NCBI GenBank assembly: GCA_964058845.1
Contig: CAXKVR010000618.1
Span: 1-23,347, forward strand
Source: Carex sylvatica
Lineage: Eukaryota; Streptophyta; Magnoliopsida; Poales; Cyperaceae
Direction: 5' to 3'
Length of the DNA stretch: 23,347 nucleotides
This document shows positions 1 through 8,449 of the stretch, one piece after another. Every line of letters starts with the position of its first letter. Positions within the stretch are counted from its first letter, which is position 1. Made by a program: the position numbers and the translations under genes. The notes beneath the pieces are model-generated. The model saw only the letters and a list, made by a program, of their open reading frames with translations. It had not been told where the DNA came from and made no database searches.

Positions 1-225
1 TCTCATCAAAAAATTTCCAGCACCTTCCATGTTCAATTGTTCAGTGGACCCAATGAACAACTCCAGACCAGATGCGGTGTTTTGATTGGGGGCGAATTGA
101 TGAGAGGAATTGTGACAGACAGCAACAGTACAGAGAAAGAGAGATGTAACTGGAGTTTGAAAGAAACTGAAACGTTGATAACAAAGAACAGCTATTGAAA
201 AAGTAGGCCCGTGTAAGAAAAAAAT
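1..225 (-). pseudogene. 5' fragment of unrecognised gene, copy 1 (promoter, leader, first codons; runs off the left edge)
   Basis: Read on the minus strand, this stretch closely matches 7905-8110 on the plus strand: the same leader, the same start codon (here 30..28) and the same first residues MEGAG. After about five codons the copies diverge by small indels, so the frame after GAG differs from copy 2. The upstream part keeps the GGGCC box (204-210 on the plus strand). Only about ten codons lie inside the window, so I cannot tell whether this copy is the full gene continuing to the left or another fragment. The homology ends near 225. The product is not recognised. Confidence 0.55.
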
Positions 226-909
226 TATTAGATAAAAAATTATTATACCATTTTTAAAAATGATAACAAACAATTAGTTCAAAAATAACAAATTTTAATT
301 CTCAATATAAATTTTAATTGAAATTGATTTGAAAATTCGATACGAACTATTCAAACTTTATCGTTTTAATTTATAATCCGATTAATTCAATATTAAATTA
401 TATATATCAAATTAATTATTCATTAATCAATCTAACCGACTAAATTTGAAATTAATTCTTTTATAATACAAATTTTGACAAATGATCTGCGTGAATTTTC
501 TAAATTATAGTTCTTTTTATAACTCGTAAAATTCTAATTATAATCACATCATAATAATTCATCATTTAATTATAGATGTAATATTTGTTTCAAACTGAAA
601 TTTCGATCCTATTTAGATATTTTTTTAAACACACGTAACTATGTTTAAAAAGTGTATTTTATTTATAATGTTTGTATTACATTATGTAATTAGTGGATTT
701 TTTGAGTGTAATATTTTATCTCAACATAGTATTTTTATAAATTATATTTTTACCTATTTATTCTTACTTTTTAGCTACAAAAAAAATTCTGTCATAAAAT
801 CCGGGTTACCGATCTGAGCCTTCCGATTCTGGCCAATTCATCTAATTCCGATTCCACAATCAAAAATTCAAATCCGATTCTGATTCCGATTCTGAGTTTC
901 AGAACCATA
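226..909. other. AT-rich stretch without a gene; repeat-like right end
   Basis: About 550 bases of very AT-rich sequence show no ORF or match elsewhere in the window. The last 130 bases (about 780-909) are different: they repeat the short motif CCGATTC several times and stop abruptly where MYB homology begins at 910. Such short repeats next to a breakpoint look like the subterminal region of a non-autonomous DNA transposon, but I could not find its other end or a target duplication. Confidence 0.4.
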
Positions 910-1065
910 CTTATTATTAAGTTACACAAGCTCCTTGGAAACAGGTTTGAATGAATTTATTAGTTATTTCCAAAAAAATTCAAACTATAATGCCACTGAT
1001 TAAGAAAACCAACATTTATAAGTTGTTAACCAAACAACACATTTTCAAATTCTTCGGTACATGCC

Positions 1066-1596
1066 TAGAGTGGGAAGAGTGGGAAAAATGGCACGCCGGA
1101 GCCGGCTCCGTCACGTCACGGTACGGCACGGCACAGATGTTAGATAAGTGCCGTACTTCGCGTGTTCCGTGCTGTGACTATTCGTGTGCCGTGACCAATT
1201 GTTATCAAAGAAGACACGGCACGGCACGGAAATTACCTTCGTCACGGCACAGCACGGAACACGGCACGGCACGGAACACAGCACGGCATGGCACGGAATG
1301 GGAGAAGGTAGAAGACTAGGAGTACCGACTTGGTCACGGCACGCGAGTCACGGCACGACTTGGTCACGGCACGACTTGGTCACAGCACGCGAGTCACGGC
1401 ACGACTTGGTCATGGCACGACTTGATTACGGCACGCGAGTCACGGCGTGACTCATGTGCTGTGACCACCCTTCATAATTTTGGTTACAGCATGGCACGTG
1501 AAAAATTAACTTGATCACAGTACGGCACGGCACGTAACCAAAATCACAGCGTGTTAATCACGGGACGACACGGCACGACACATTTTTTTCACACTA
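1066..1596. mobile_element. Non-autonomous hAT-like element with CACGGCACG repeats
   Basis: A 531-bp insertion in intron 2 of the MYB pseudogene. It is flanked by a perfect 8-bp direct repeat, TACATGCC (1058-1065 and 1597-1604), the target duplication length of hAT transposons. The ends form an imperfect terminal inverted repeat, TAGAGTGGGAA on the left and TAGTGTGAAAA on the right read inward. The interior is GC-rich and packed with copies of CACGGCACG and CACGACTTGGT and their inverse forms, as expected for subterminal transposase-binding repeats. It encodes no transposase; the ORFs that cross it are low-complexity readings of the repeats. The corresponding intron of the intact MYB gene lacks it. 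Confidence 0.8.
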
Positions 1597-1772
1597 TACA
1601 TGCCTAGTTTTTTAAGTTTTGCTATCTACGGTTCATAGTTATAGTCGCCACATTGCAAGCACATTGTTTACTTACCAGTTACCAGAACAAAATTATCAAA
1701 ATTTATCATGAAATTTGTTAAGCAGACCATTGGTTCAACTTTTGTCGCTATATATAGATGGTCACTTATAGC

Positions 1773-2517
1773 CAGGGTGAATTCAGAATTTTGATCATGG
1801 TAGGCATAAAATATTGATAAAAGTATTTTTTTGTTTTCCTGAAGAATTAAAATAGAGTAGTGAATAGAGATCTAAAAGGTTACGGTACGATCAGATACGT
1901 CACGGTACAACACGATTAATCATGGCACGTGTATCGGTTGTGTATTATGACCATCCAAATGACGTGATAATTTTTCAAAAATTTGACACGACAAGACACA
2001 TCACGCAAAAGATTTAGTCACGGCACGACACATTGTCACATTTAATTAAGACCATTAGATCTTGATCGGTTGGTAAATATTAAATAAACTAACCTAAATT
2101 ATTAAAAAAAATAGTTAAACATGACAAACGTAACCGGTTACGTTTAGACACATCTTGTCACGACGTGCCATAACTATGGCGTGATTAACATGTTGTGACC
2201 ATTCACTTGCTATGAACATCCTTCAAAATTTAATCACAGTACAACAAGACACGTGATCCAAGTTATGACGTGACTAATTATGACATTGTATATATTTATA
2301 TCATTAGTAGCAGACTCCTTTTTTCTTTTTCTTTTTTACACGAATTAGTCTGAACTGAATTTCTTTTCTGTACAATTTTTTTCTACTGGACCGTGAATTA
2401 AATCCAGGGGTAGACACTATATCCATTTAGAAGTAAGCTCAAGTATAAAATAGCACTACATCTAAAAAAAATTTGAATCCAGAAGTAGATAAGTGTCTAC
2501 CCCTGAATCCGTCATTG
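1773..2517. mobile_element. Second non-autonomous hAT-like element, in exon 3 of the MYB pseudogene
   Basis: A 745-bp insertion flanked by a perfect 8-bp duplication, CTTATAGC (1765-1772 and 2518-2525); these are coding bases of the MYB SLIAG motif. The left end starts CAGGGTGAATTCAG and the right end read inward starts CAATGACGGATTCAG, sharing CA and ATTCAG in the manner of plant hAT termini. The interior again carries CACGGCACGACAC-like motifs, relating it to the element at 1066-1596. Near the right end there is a further inverted repeat, GGGGTAGACACT (about 2407) against AGTGTCTACCCC (about 2491), which may mark a nested or rearranged end. No transposase is encoded. Confidence 0.8.
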
Positions 2518-3625
2518 CTTATAGCTGGTAGATTACCAGGGCGAACAGAGACAATGAAATCAAGAATTACTGGAACACATATCTCAGCAATAAAATCAGG
2601 CCGGCCCCAATTACCTTCAGAGAAAAATGTCAATGGCGAAAACGACAAGTCACAATCATCAAACTCGGAACCCCATAAGGTCATAAAAAACAAAGCATTA
2701 AGATGCACCAAGGTCTACATTCCGCCACCACAAGCGGATACGAAAGCAAACAGTGCGGACAACATCAGCGGCCTGCGATGTATTGATAACATTTCCTGGC
2801 CTTTCTCTCTCCCATTGGATTTGAATATTGAAGAACTGATGAGTAGTTTGTATGACAACAATCTCTTTAACCTTGTTCATACAAATGTTGATGATTGTGA
2901 TGTCCAAGTGGGGTCTGCTTCAACCCGCTGGTTAGGGCAAGCCATGCAAGAGGAGTGGAGAGAAGGGGACCCACTTGAAAGTGTTGTAGTTTCATAAATG
3001 AGGGATTTGGCCTCTTTGTTGGATTGTGAAGTGGAATGGTAACAATGTTGAACCATTTAATTAATTAATGTGGAAGGTAAGTCATTGAAGATATATGGAA
3101 TATTTTTCAATAATTTATTAAATGAGGGCTAAATAAATATATATTTATATAATTTTTTAGTTTTATTAATTAATGAAGTAAATTTGTATAATTGACTTCA
3201 ACAATTTTTTTTATTTTAGAAACAATATAGTTGGAGACAAGTTTGAATGCCAAAGTAATTTAAATAAATAATTAAATGGTTTTGAGACATGCATGCAAGT
3301 CTGCTTACTCATGGAATGCATTTATGCTATGTTGTGAGACATTCCTTAAGCGTGCTAACTTTTGATTTTCCATTCATTTTTAATAAATGATGTTAATAAA
3401 AAAAATGTTTCATCTCATCTAGTCCAGTTAAAATTATTTTTCGGAACATGTGATGTGACATTATTAAAACAGTAGAGAACAACACATTCAGATTATTTAA
3501 AATTATTTTTACGGGATGTGATGTGATATTACGTAAATCAGTAGAGGACAGTTACCTCATGCGAATAATCATTTGATTCGCATGACTTGACTAATTACAT
3601 TTAATTATTGTTTTCAACTCTCCCA

Positions 3626-3842
3626 AGTCCCAATGCATTCATATCTACCAATACTGAAATACAGCCGCTCATTGTTTTGCGAAAATAGCATAATTTAACT
3701 AATGAACAGGGTCCAAACTGTGTAAGAAAATAAAATAAAACATAATTAACCAATCATCTCCGTCAAAGATCAAAGTACGAACAACCCAAATTCAAAACCA
3801 AATTAACCCACCAAAATTGAACCATTATATAACTGAGCATCA
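3626..3842. other. Short AT-rich spacer, nothing recognised
   Basis: Between the end of MYB homology and the LINE poly(A) tract there is ordinary AT-rich sequence without an ORF, repeat or RNA signature that I can identify. Confidence 0.5.
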
Positions 3843-5195
3843 TTTTTTTTTTTGAAGAAAATGTGAAGGTCTAGCCTCCAAATTTCATTGAAAAAGACAC
3901 CAGTGGTGTCAAGATTTAGAAAAGTTTGAAAAAATAAAATAAGGAAAGTCTAGAAAATAAGGAAGTGTAAAGTGGCTCTGCCAATAGCAGTTCATTTTTA
4001 TTACATTGTAGTTTTTCTATTCCTCTGCACTAATCTGCCCACTTGGAAACCAGCCTTTATATTCTGCAATCACCTCGTGCTCAATTTGTTGTAGTGTCTT
4101 GTGCTCTTCCGCAAATATTCGTTTGCATCTCTCCCTCCAAATAATAAAAGACAATGTTAACTCCAATTGCCTCACTTTTCCACTGGCTGAATGTTGACAT
4201 ATTCTGAGTACAGGCATAACAGTGTGTAGCCTACACCTTAGTTGTGTTTGTGAAACTGTAAGTTCGAAAGATATGTTCCACTGTTTCACTATCCCTTTTG
4301 CACAAATAGCAAATACTAACCAGCTGCCATCCTCTCCTGTTTAGGTTGTCTGTTTAGAATTTTGTTTTTGAGCATTAACCATTCAAAGATTGAAATCCTG
4401 AAGGGCACCTTTATCTTCCACACTGCCGACCACCTCTTGTGTACTATTGGACCTCCTTCATGTGCCCGATAAAATGACTTTACTGTAAATAGGCCATCAG
4501 TAGCCCATTTCCAAACTGGCACATCCTGCTGTGTTTGTAGGGTTGTTTGCTCCAATTGATTCATGAGCTGTGCATATTCAGTTTGAGATTTTTGAATAAG
4601 ATCCTCCTGCGTTTGGCTAGCAATCTCCTGCAATAATGTCGCGATCCATGCATTTTGCATTTTTGCTTGCTGCATCGTCATGTCCTTGCTGTGTGTCAGA
4701 GAGTACAAGGTCGGGTATGTGTATCTAAGCGGCTCTGTTTTCCATATATCATCCCAAAAACGTATGTGCATGCCTTGACCAAGAGTGTAACTTACTGACA
4801 AGCTCATCAGAGGCAAACTACTTTTAGACTTATCCAAAGAGATGTTGGATTCTGTGCTTGCCACGATCTGGTTGTGGGTGTAATTATGATTGGTATGCAC
4901 ATCCATGGAGGCTTTTTAGTGTGTACCCATTTCCAAAGGATTCTTGCCAATAATGCTTTATTCATGGTTTGCATGTTCAGTACTCCCATTCCTCCTATTT
5001 CTCTTGTTCTGATGACTTGCTCCCATGTTACCAGATTCATGTAATTTGAGTCCTAATTCTTGTGACCATGCCAAAGAAAGCTCCTTCTTACCCTATCAAT
5101 TTGTTTGATGACCCACTTCGGTAATCGGAACATCTACATCATATAGATAGGCATTGCTGCCAGTGTAGCATTCATGAGTGAGTGACAGTAAATTA
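3843..5195 (-). mobile_element. 5'-truncated LINE (non-LTR retrotransposon), 3' end of ORF2
   Basis: On the minus strand the sequence opens with the end of a reverse transcriptase (AAMPIYMM, then FRLPKWVIKQIDRVRRSFLW) and continues with GGMGVLNMQTMNKALLARILWKW, both typical of plant LINE ORF2. It is followed by the zf-RVT domain (IRFWDDIW, FTVKSFYRA, then VPFRISIFEWLMLKNKILNR) and a CYLCKRDSETVEHIF zinc-knuckle-like segment near 4310-4260. The end (IIWRERCKRIF) matches the usual LINE C-terminus. An A-tract of 11 (T run 3843-3853) marks the 3' end. Several in-frame stops and at least two frameshifts (near 4880 and 4316) show it is dead. The 5' truncation near 5195 is the normal outcome of incomplete target-primed reverse transcription. 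I saw no clear target duplication. Confidence 0.88.
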
Positions 5196-5199
5196 AACA

Positions 5200-5830
5200 T
5201 ATTTTACTTAATTACTCTATTTTAATTACCTATCTACTTTGATTTAGTTTAAATGAACTACAATTCATTTTAGTCGTTCGCTATGAAGTTTCGAAAGCTA
5301 ATTTCTGATTTAAAATTTCTAAATCCAATATTTTAATAAAATATACTAATGATGTATTTATTATAAATTTCGTATTTTTAGTTTAATATATTTTAGTTGT
5401 TTTATATTTTAGATGCATAATTCGGTCATAAAATTTTAGAAACAAAACCTTTAACTAATTTTCGTGTTTTTAATTAATTATTTCTAAGTCGCACAGTTCG
5501 TTATTTTATAACTAATTTAATTTTATGTTTAATTCGTCGTTTCGAATCCAAGTATAAATTAATAATTTTTGTTGCTAATTAATTGTTATTTATTAATTAG
5601 TAATGAAGTTTTTATAAAAGTTTTGAAGAGTTTAAAAGTTTTAATTAAAACTTGTTTATTAACTTTTATTTTATTTAATATGTGGGGTGTTTAGTTTAGT
5701 TTGTTTCGGGATCATACCGGTGTTCAATCGGGTTATTTTAGTATCTGCTCAATTTATGTTATGAGCTATTATCGAGGCATCAAGACCCTGTACGGTATAA
5801 TCATTTCCCGAGCTAGTTTAAGTTTCAGCA
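5200..5830. repeat. AT-rich dispersed repeat, copy 1 (possible LTR fragment)
   Basis: The block 5690-5830 matches 22545-22680 in the same orientation, including the shared segments GTTTCGG, ATCTGCTCAA and GAGGCATCAAGACCCTG. Weaker similarity extends leftward (about 5212-5320 against 22375-22480). There is no coding potential. Given the LTR-like character of the region around the second copy, it is probably a piece of a long terminal repeat, but this is an inference. Confidence 0.6.
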
Positions 5831-7034
5831 GTTCGGACAATTTTTAGAGCCAATATCTCAAGGCCTGTTTCAGAGATTTTGTATGAAACTTACAGTCCTT
5901 TTCGACGATATCAAGACTGCATGTCGGTCAATTTTCATGATTTTTGAAGGTGTTTTGCTATGTTAATCAGATGTGCAAAGTTGGGCTCAAAATGAAATAT
6001 TCAGCAGTTCGGACAATTTTTGAGAGCCGATATCTCAATACCTGTTTGGAGATTTTGTATGAAACATCACAGTCCTTTTTGATGATGTCAAGATTGCATG
6101 TCGGTCAATTTTCATGATTTTTGAAGGTGTTTTGCTATGTTAACCAGATGTGCAAAATTGGGCTCAGAATGAAATATTCAACAGTTCGGGCAATTTTTGA
6201 GAGCCGATATCTCAATACCTGTTTGGAGATTTTGTATGAAACTTCACAGTCCTTTTTGACGATGTCAAGATTGCATGTCGGTCAATTTTCACGATTTTTT
6301 AAGGTGTTTTGCTATGTTAACCAGATGTGCAAAGTTGGGCTCAGAATGAAATATTCAGTAGTTCGGATAATTTTTGAGAGCCGATATTTCAAGACTTGTT
6401 CGGAGATTTTGTATGAAACTTCACAGTTCTTTTCAACGATGTCAAGACTGCATGTCGGTCAATTTTCATGATTTTTGAAGGTGTTTTGCTATGTTAACCA
6501 GATGTGCAAAGTTGGGCTCAGAATGAAATATTCAGCAGTTCGGGCAATTTTTGAGAGCCGATATCTTAATACATGTTTAGAGATTTTGTATGAAACTTCA
6601 CAGTCCTTTTTGACGATGTCAAGATTGCATGTCGGTCAATTTTCACGATTTTTGAAGGTGTTTTGCTATGTTAACCAGATTTGCAAAGTTGGGCTCAGAA
6701 TGAAATATTCAGCAGTTCGGGCAATTTTTGAGAGCCGATATTTTAAGACTTGTTCGGAGATTTTGTATGAAACTTTACAGTTCCTTTCAACGATGTCAAG
6801 ACTGCTTGTCGGTCAATTTTTACGATTTTTGAAGGTGTTTTGCTATGTTAACCAGATGTGCAAAGTTGGGCTCAGAATGAAACATTCAACAGTTCGGACA
6901 ATTTTTGAGAGCCGATATCTCAATACCTGTTCGGAGATTTTGTATGAAACTTCACATTCCTTTTCGACGATGTCAAGACTGCATGTCGATCAATTTTCAC
7001 GATTTTTGAAAGTGTTTTGCTATGTTAACCAGAT
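5825..7034 (+). repeat. Tandem satellite-like array, 177-bp unit, about 6.8 copies
   Basis: The landmark AAGGTGTTTTGCTATGTTAA recurs at 5947, 6124, 6301, 6478, 6655, 6832 and (as AAAGTG) 7009, a constant spacing of 177 bases. Units are nearly identical, with two variants that differ in the segment before and after GGAGATTTTGTATGAAAC. Because 177 is divisible by three, one frame stays open over long stretches and yields 59-residue peptide repeats (KVFCYVNQMC...); the break at 6472 is a CGA to TGA change. I regard this open frame as a by-product of unit length, not a gene. The first unit has a one-base deletion and starts directly after the dispersed repeat of 5200-5830. Confidence 0.95.
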
Positions 7035-7039
7035 TTTGA

Positions 7040-7170
7040 AAAAAAAAAAATTCTCTGATCGCCGAATTTCTGGGCGGTCCGAAACAAAAAAAAAAAAAAA
7101 ATCTCAGACCGCCGAAAAATGGGGCGGTTAGGAATTAAAATTCCTAACCGCCAAAAAATGAGGCGGTTTG
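7040..7170. repeat. Three small ACCGCC/GGCGGT inverted repeats separated by A-tracts
   Basis: Three short units each have a CGCC ... GGCG arm pair around 9-10 bases of spacer: 7057-7079, 7107-7129 and 7145-7168. Between units two and three lies a perfect 30-base palindrome (7123-7152), arms GGCGGTTAGGAATT with a two-base centre. Poly(A) runs occur at 7039-7050 and 7086-7101. No coding role; the block follows the 177-bp array immediately. Confidence 0.85.
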
Positions 7171-7800
7171 AGCATTTTTAAAATTTCAACTCTAACCCTG
7201 TTATTCTTAATAATTTTTTTTTTTTTTTTGGTATTTTTAAAAATGTCGGCGACTAAAATCTTCAATTTGTTTAATTCAATTGTTTCCAAGATTTACAAAG
7301 CTCTGAGATTTGTGCTATTTTATTTGCACGGTTAATATGCTATATTCATTTGAAAGGTTAATATACTTTATAATTTCCAGATTGTCGTGTAGTAAAATTT
7401 AAAAATCCATAAGCTTCAATTTTAGCTAGCCAGTCCACTAAATTTGTTTTATATGCATCCATCTTGAAATTAGTGAATTTCATGTATATATCCTATTATA
7501 TATATTATTCGTGTGAATCTCATTATTTTATTTTATTTCTCAAAATTCTAAATTTTAATATATATAATCTCATAATTCCTTTATATTTTGAAATTTTAGA
7601 TTTGTTTTAAAATTAATCATATAGATTTGATCGATCATTAACTTAGTTGAAATTTTTTTATTTAGTGTAAAGATCAATATAGCAATTAATCACGTTTTAA
7701 AATTTTAAAATATAACAAAAATAAAGAAAATAATTTGAACTCAACAATAGAGGAAGCAAGTCGTGTAATTAGGACGAAATCGGAAGAGAACGGCGCTTCA
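7171..7800. other. AT-rich intergenic DNA, nothing recognised
   Basis: A T run of 16 at 7214-7229 and low-complexity AT sequence without ORFs or repeats shared with the rest of the window. The right part merges into the promoter region of the next gene fragment. Confidence 0.5.
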
Positions 7801-7820
7801 AGAGGCGAATGAAATAATGA

Positions 7821-7910
7821 TAGGGTTTACTCAAACAATTTTATTGGGCCAAATTGGGTCAAGATTTTATATGAAAATATATTTGTTTCTTGTTTCTTAT
7901 AAGGGCCTAT
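7821..7910 (+). promoter_or_regulatory. Promoter-like motifs of the gene fragment at 8083: telo-box and GGGCC boxes
   Basis: TAGGGTTT (7821-7828) is the reverse form of the plant telo-box. TGGGCC (7845-7850) and AGGGCCTA (7902-7909) are site II/TCP-type boxes. This pairing is well known in promoters of plant genes active in dividing cells, such as translation genes. The GGGCC box nearest the leader is also kept in copy 1 (204-210). The assignment rests on motifs and position only. Confidence 0.5.
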
Positions 7911-7919
7911 TTTTTTAAT

Positions 7920-8177
7920 AGCTGTTCTTTGTTATCAACGTCTCAGTTTCTTTCAAACTCCAGTACACATCTCTCTTTCTCTGTACTGTTGCTGTTTGTC
8001 ACAGTTCCTCTCATCAATTCGCCCCAATCAAAACACCGCATCTGGTCTGGAGTTGTTCATTGGGTCCACTGAACAATTGAACATGGAAGGTGCTGGTAAA
8101 ATTTTGGATGAAATGACCAAGAAAAAGGTCAAAGCTGATCTGATGGTTGTTGTGAGGACATATAAGATGCCAATACC
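7920..8177 (+). pseudogene. Leader and first coding exon of an unrecognised gene, copy 2 (3' part missing)
   Basis: The leader from about 7920 leads to an ATG at 8083, followed by 31 codons (MEGAGKILDEMTKKK ... VVVRTYKMPI) and a good donor site, CC|GTAAGT, at 8177/8178. I chose this ATG because both copies conserve it and the leader contains no better one in frame. The exon is lysine-rich and I do not recognise the family. No following exon can be seen: only 270 bases further on the inverted MYB gene begins, so this is probably an orphan first exon carried by a duplication, although a very long intron cannot be excluded. Copy 1 sits at 1-225 on the other strand. Confidence 0.5.
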
Positions 8178-8449
8178 GTAAGTGTATTGTAGTAATTCTC
8201 AACGCAGCGCAGAAGTTAAGTAGCAATCTTCAATCGGGCAACATCATTGATAATGGCATTCAACACTAATTTTTCTCTCAAGCATGTTATCAAGCACGTC
8301 ACCCTAACCTGATTTTTCTCTCAAGCACGTCACGTGACATATCATATGATATATGAACAATTTTTTCAACATCATTTCTTAATTATAATTTATTTTGTAA
8401 CAATTTCTAATTTTTTGATACATTTTGTTATTATTTTTTTTATCTAACT
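8178..8449. other. Presumed intron start or spacer after the orphan exon
   Basis: Non-coding DNA between the donor site at 8178 and the start of the MYB duplication arm. It holds a small direct duplication of TTTTTCTCTCAAGCA (about 8270 and 8314) and a CACGTG palindrome at 8331-8336. No gene is seen. Confidence 0.4.

Larger units (their letters stand above)
910..2997 (+). pseudogene. R2R3-MYB pseudogene (5'-truncated, twice interrupted by transposons)
   Basis: This is a decayed copy of the intact MYB gene at 10111..9027, in the opposite orientation. It begins inside exon 2 (residue 77 of the intact protein), passes the exon 2 donor near 943, keeps recognisable intron 2 sequence on both sides of an insertion, and resumes with exon 3 at about 1757 (TGG TCA CTT, the WSL of R3). 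A second insertion splits exon 3 after WSLIA; coding homology resumes at 2518. Two indels follow: two extra bases after GRT and four extra bases about 45 bases later. Together they restore the frame, so only R3 recognition helix residues between them are scrambled. The C-terminal region remains readable, but a TAA at 2995-2997 replaces a Glu codon and removes the last 14 residues. Exon 1 and most of exon 2 are absent. It cannot make a working MYB. Confidence 0.9.
910..3625 (+). repeat. Inverted duplication, arm A (MYB copy and its 3' flank)
   Basis: Homology to arm B (8450-9790, opposite strand) runs from the end of MYB exon 2, through intron 2 and exon 3, and about 600 bases beyond the coding end into AT-rich flanking DNA. 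It ends near 3625, after a TTAATTATTNTTTTCAACT block found in both arms. Apart from the two hAT insertions, differences are point changes and small indels. The non-coding flank 2998-3625 contains no gene of its own. Confidence 0.85.

Noticed and set aside
951..1450. Open frames of 122 and 88 codons across the CACGG-rich segment
   Set aside because: They read through the repeats of the hAT-like element, have biased His/Arg/Thr-Gly composition caused by the repeat, and start in MYB intron sequence.
6121..7131. Open frames of 116 and 218 codons with 59-residue repeats
   Set aside because: They follow from a 177-bp unit length that is divisible by three; no start context, domain or flanking gene structure supports a repeat protein.
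5825..7170. CRISPR-like or bacterial repeat array
   Set aside because: Units are contiguous 177-mers without unique spacers, in a plant context; the small palindromes beside them are not regularly spaced repeats with spacers.
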